Shown here: positions 14,869-16,867 of the stretch, piece by piece
Numbering within the stretch: the stretch's first letter is position 1
Layout: each line of letters begins with the position of its first letter
Assembly: GCA_030619185.1 (NCBI GenBank)
Contig: JAUXBW010000003.1
Coordinates: 1-16,867 of the forward strand
Direction: 5' to 3'
Source of the DNA: Methyloprofundus sp.
GTDB taxonomy: Bacteria; Pseudomonadota; Gammaproteobacteria; Methylococcales; Methylomonadaceae
Length of the DNA: 16,867 nt
Position numbers and translations under genes: made by a program
The notes under the pieces: model-generated
What the model was told of the DNA's origin: nothing
Database searches by the model: none
What the model saw: only the letters and a program-made list of their open reading frames with translations

Positions 14869-16816
14869 TTTTACTTCCTTTATAGAAAGAAAAAATCAAT
14901 TGTTGGAAACAGCCACACAGTTGATAGAAATTGTCGAAGCAAAGTTAAATAGTCAAGATATTCAGCTACTACAACAGTTTAAAGGTGAATTATCCGCAGA
15001 TTTATCTTTCAAGATTCTCTGTATAGGTGACTTTAGCTCAGGTAAGAGTACATTTATTAATCAATTTTTATTGCAAGCAGATATTTTACCTGCCTTTCCT
15101 AAACCGACCACCACCAGACCCACCATTATTCGGTTTGGCGAAACACTTAAAGCTCATTTATATTTTCAAGATGGATCCACAGAAGAAGTTTGCGAACATG
15201 TGGCAGAGCGCCTGCTTGAGACAGTTTCAGCAGGGGGCAGTGATACTGAGCAAGTCAGTTATGTAATTCTAGAGTCACCCTCGGCGATGTTACAGGATGG
15301 AATAGAATTAGTTGATGCCCCTGGCTTAAATGATCCAGATGCCGAAAGAATGAAGCAGACTTTTGACTATCTGCATCAGGCTGATGCCATTCTGTTTTTT
15401 CTTAACGCCCAACAGCCCTGGACCCGTTACCAGAAGCAGTTTTTTGAGCAAGAATTATTGAGCAGGAAAGATATCGATAAATTATTTATTCTGGCAAATT
15501 ATTGGGATCAGATAGACGATAGTGAACGAGCAGATGTTTTAGACTATTTACAAGAGCAATTGCGAGCTTCACTGAGGCAAACCCTACTTGATGATAAAAC
15601 TCAAAGTACCATTAACCTGCAAATTCTGCCGGTCTCCTCAAAAACAGGAGAAAATAGCGAGCAGGTTAAGCAAGATATCTGGAATTATCTGGGTGAGCGT
15701 AAGTTTTATGATGTGCTTGCTAATAGGGTGCAACGTTTAAACAGCTATATTGAAAACTATACCAAGTCGCTTAATGAGCAAATTTTGCTAGCTAAACAGG
15801 ATCGAAAATCGAGAGAGAAACACCGAATTGCACTGGAGGCCGAAATCTCTGATTATGCAAGGCAGCGTGAACAATTTATTCGTAACCTGAAACAAGCTCT
15901 AAAGCCAGAGTTTGAAGAATACAAAAGTACCCTTGAGGATCTATTTGATCAATTGACCCAGCAAGTAAAAATGATGGTAGCTCAGTTACTTCAAAACAGC
16001 CCTGATAAGAACGAGATTAACATATTACTTGGCTTTCAACTCAGTCGGATGCAGGACAATTTAACTCGAGAAATGAAATCAAAAGAGTTCAAATTTCTAG
16101 AACGCATCAAGGACAGAATTGAAGAACAAAAAGGTATGATTGACTTACCGCCTAATAGTGTTGCCCATCTTGAAGACTATTTTTTAAAATGGGACAGAAT
16201 TTCTAATATTGAGAATTTGCATACAGCCACAGTTGCGAGTGGGGTAGTGGGTGTCGCTGGCTTGCTCGTAGGGGCAGGAACTATAGTGCAAACTGTCGCT
16301 GCTCCTATCGCGGTAGTAGCTCCTGTGGTAGCGGTTCCAGTGGTTACTCAAGGTGCTATTTCAGCATTTGGGGGTTGGCTCTTTGGTTCAACCACGACAG
16401 CAGCTACGACAACTGCTGCTGCCACTACTGCAACTGCTTCAAGTTTTATTGTTTTTGGGTTGCCTGGGATTGTTATAGGAGCAACCGCCTTATGTAGTGC
16501 CCTTTATTTTAAGCGTAAATCATCTCATAAAATTGCTCGACAATTAAAACAAACAGCGATAAAAATAGAGCAATCAATGATTGATCAGAAGTGGAAATGC
16601 ATAGACCATATAGCCGATAATCAAAGTCAGAATCTTGATAAGATTTGCCAGGATGTTGATTATGAAATTAATCAGACTTATCAACAGAAGCTGGAAGAAT
16701 TAAAGCAGATTGATTCGATAGTGGATCAAGGTGCTCAACTCGAAGCTTTATTGTTTCAGTCGTTAGTAAAAACTATGCACTTTAGTGCAAGACTTTTAGT
16801 ATACTCTCATTTATGA
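14861..16816 (+). CDS. Bacterial dynamin-like GTPase, second of pair
   Basis: 651 residues. GTPase domain (about 45-285): P-loop GDFSSGKST (56-64), switch residues in KPTTTRPT (81-88), G3 VDAPGLNDPD (151-160) and a G4-like NYWD (213-216). Helical coiled-coil region about 290-450. Membrane segment about 456-550: hydrophobic Val/Ala/Gly runs split by a striking Thr/Ala run (511-527), then a basic KRKSSHK boundary (551-557). A helical C-terminus follows. It shares fold and P-loop pattern with its upstream partner but is clearly diverged, so this is an old pair, not a fresh duplication. It starts inside the end of gene one, with only a weak ribosome site. The last 18 or so residues (from about 634) read unlike the helical body and coincide with palindromic DNA, so the natural end may have been altered. 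Confidence 0.88.
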   Translation: MSSFTSFIERKNQLLETATQLIEIVEAKLNSQDIQLLQQFKGELSADLSFKILCIGDFSSGKSTFINQFLLQADILPAFPKPTTTRPTIIRFGETLKAHLYFQDGSTEEVCEHVAERLLETVSAGGSDTEQVSYVILESPSAMLQDGIELVDAPGLNDPDAERMKQTFDYLHQADAILFFLNAQQPWTRYQKQFFEQELLSRKDIDKLFILANYWDQIDDSERADVLDYLQEQLRASLRQTLLDDKTQSTINLQILPVSSKTGENSEQVKQDIWNYLGERKFYDVLANRVQRLNSYIENYTKSLNEQILLAKQDRKSREKHRIALEAEISDYARQREQFIRNLKQALKPEFEEYKSTLEDLFDQLTQQVKMMVAQLLQNSPDKNEINILLGFQLSRMQDNLTREMKSKEFKFLERIKDRIEEQKGMIDLPPNSVAHLEDYFLKWDRISNIENLHTATVASGVVGVAGLLVGAGTIVQTVAAPIAVVAPVVAVPVVTQGAISAFGGWLFGSTTTAATTTAAATTATASSFIVFGLPGIVIGATALCSALYFKRKSSHKIARQLKQTAIKIEQSMIDQKWKCIDHIADNQSQNLDKICQDVDYEINQTYQQKLEELKQIDSIVDQGAQLEALLFQSLVKTMHFSARLLVYSHL

Positions 16817-16817
16817 G
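16776..16817. repeat. Cluster of three short palindromes at the dynamin gene end
   Basis: In succession: TGCAC-TTTA-GTGCA (16776-16789), AGTATACT (16798-16805) and CTCAT-TT-ATGAG (16806-16817). The last contains the stop codon of the second dynamin gene. They could be a weak hairpin terminator region or the edge of an inserted repeat. The window ends 50 nt later, so the larger structure cannot be judged. Confidence 0.4.
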
Positions 16818-16867
16818 GTCTTATAGAAAGTCATCCCAGACAGTTCACGATTTAAAAGTTCATCTAG

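Overview
The window is moderately AT-rich, gene-dense bacterial DNA. The wecE-type and argC genes, the DUF3300/DUF2950 pair, the quadruple-domain sulfur oxidoreductase and the abundant short palindromic repeats fit a gammaproteobacterium. An environmental sulfur- or methane-associated lineage is a guess from the type of intergenic repeats, not something the sequence proves. No rRNA, tRNA, CRISPR array, intact insertion sequence or prophage gene was seen.

Layout. The left end (1-550) holds palindromic repeats and an orphan AbrB-type antitoxin gene on the minus strand. Just downstream is what looks like the dead start of its PIN toxin gene; upstream is a strong promoter with a palindromic operator. 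Next, on the minus strand and read from high to low coordinates, is a three-gene sugar cassette (4484 to 629): a WecE-like sugar aminotransferase, a large GT-C-like membrane protein and a small four-helix SMR/ArnE-like protein. Together they look like a pathway that makes an amino sugar, carries it across the inner membrane on a lipid and attaches it on the periplasmic side. The other genes of such a pathway are not in the window.

A divergent plus-strand gene (4855-7359) encodes one 834-residue protein joining a CoA-disulfide-reductase-like flavoprotein, a rhodanese, a TusA-like domain and a DsrE2-like domain. Each part keeps its likely active cysteine, so it reads as a sulfur relay on one chain. 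After it comes a gene-poor kilobase (7360-8349) with two copies of a roughly 157-bp hairpin-forming, MITE-like repeat, which bracket a possible 41-residue membrane protein.

The minus-strand pair DUF3300 then DUF2950 (10662 to 8350) encodes two exported proteins of unknown function that commonly travel together. Divergent from it is argC (arginine biosynthesis), standing alone. It is followed by a complete VapBC-type toxin-antitoxin pair with its own promoter and operator, then a large palindromic repeat. Last come two overlapping, translationally coupled genes for dynamin-like GTPases with membrane-inserting segments (13012-16816). This paired-dynamin module is the most interesting part of the window: such pairs remodel membranes, and two-dynamin loci include the Eleos (LeoA/LeoBC) anti-phage type. 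Its place beside toxin-antitoxin genes and repeats fits an accessory or defence role, but this is inference.
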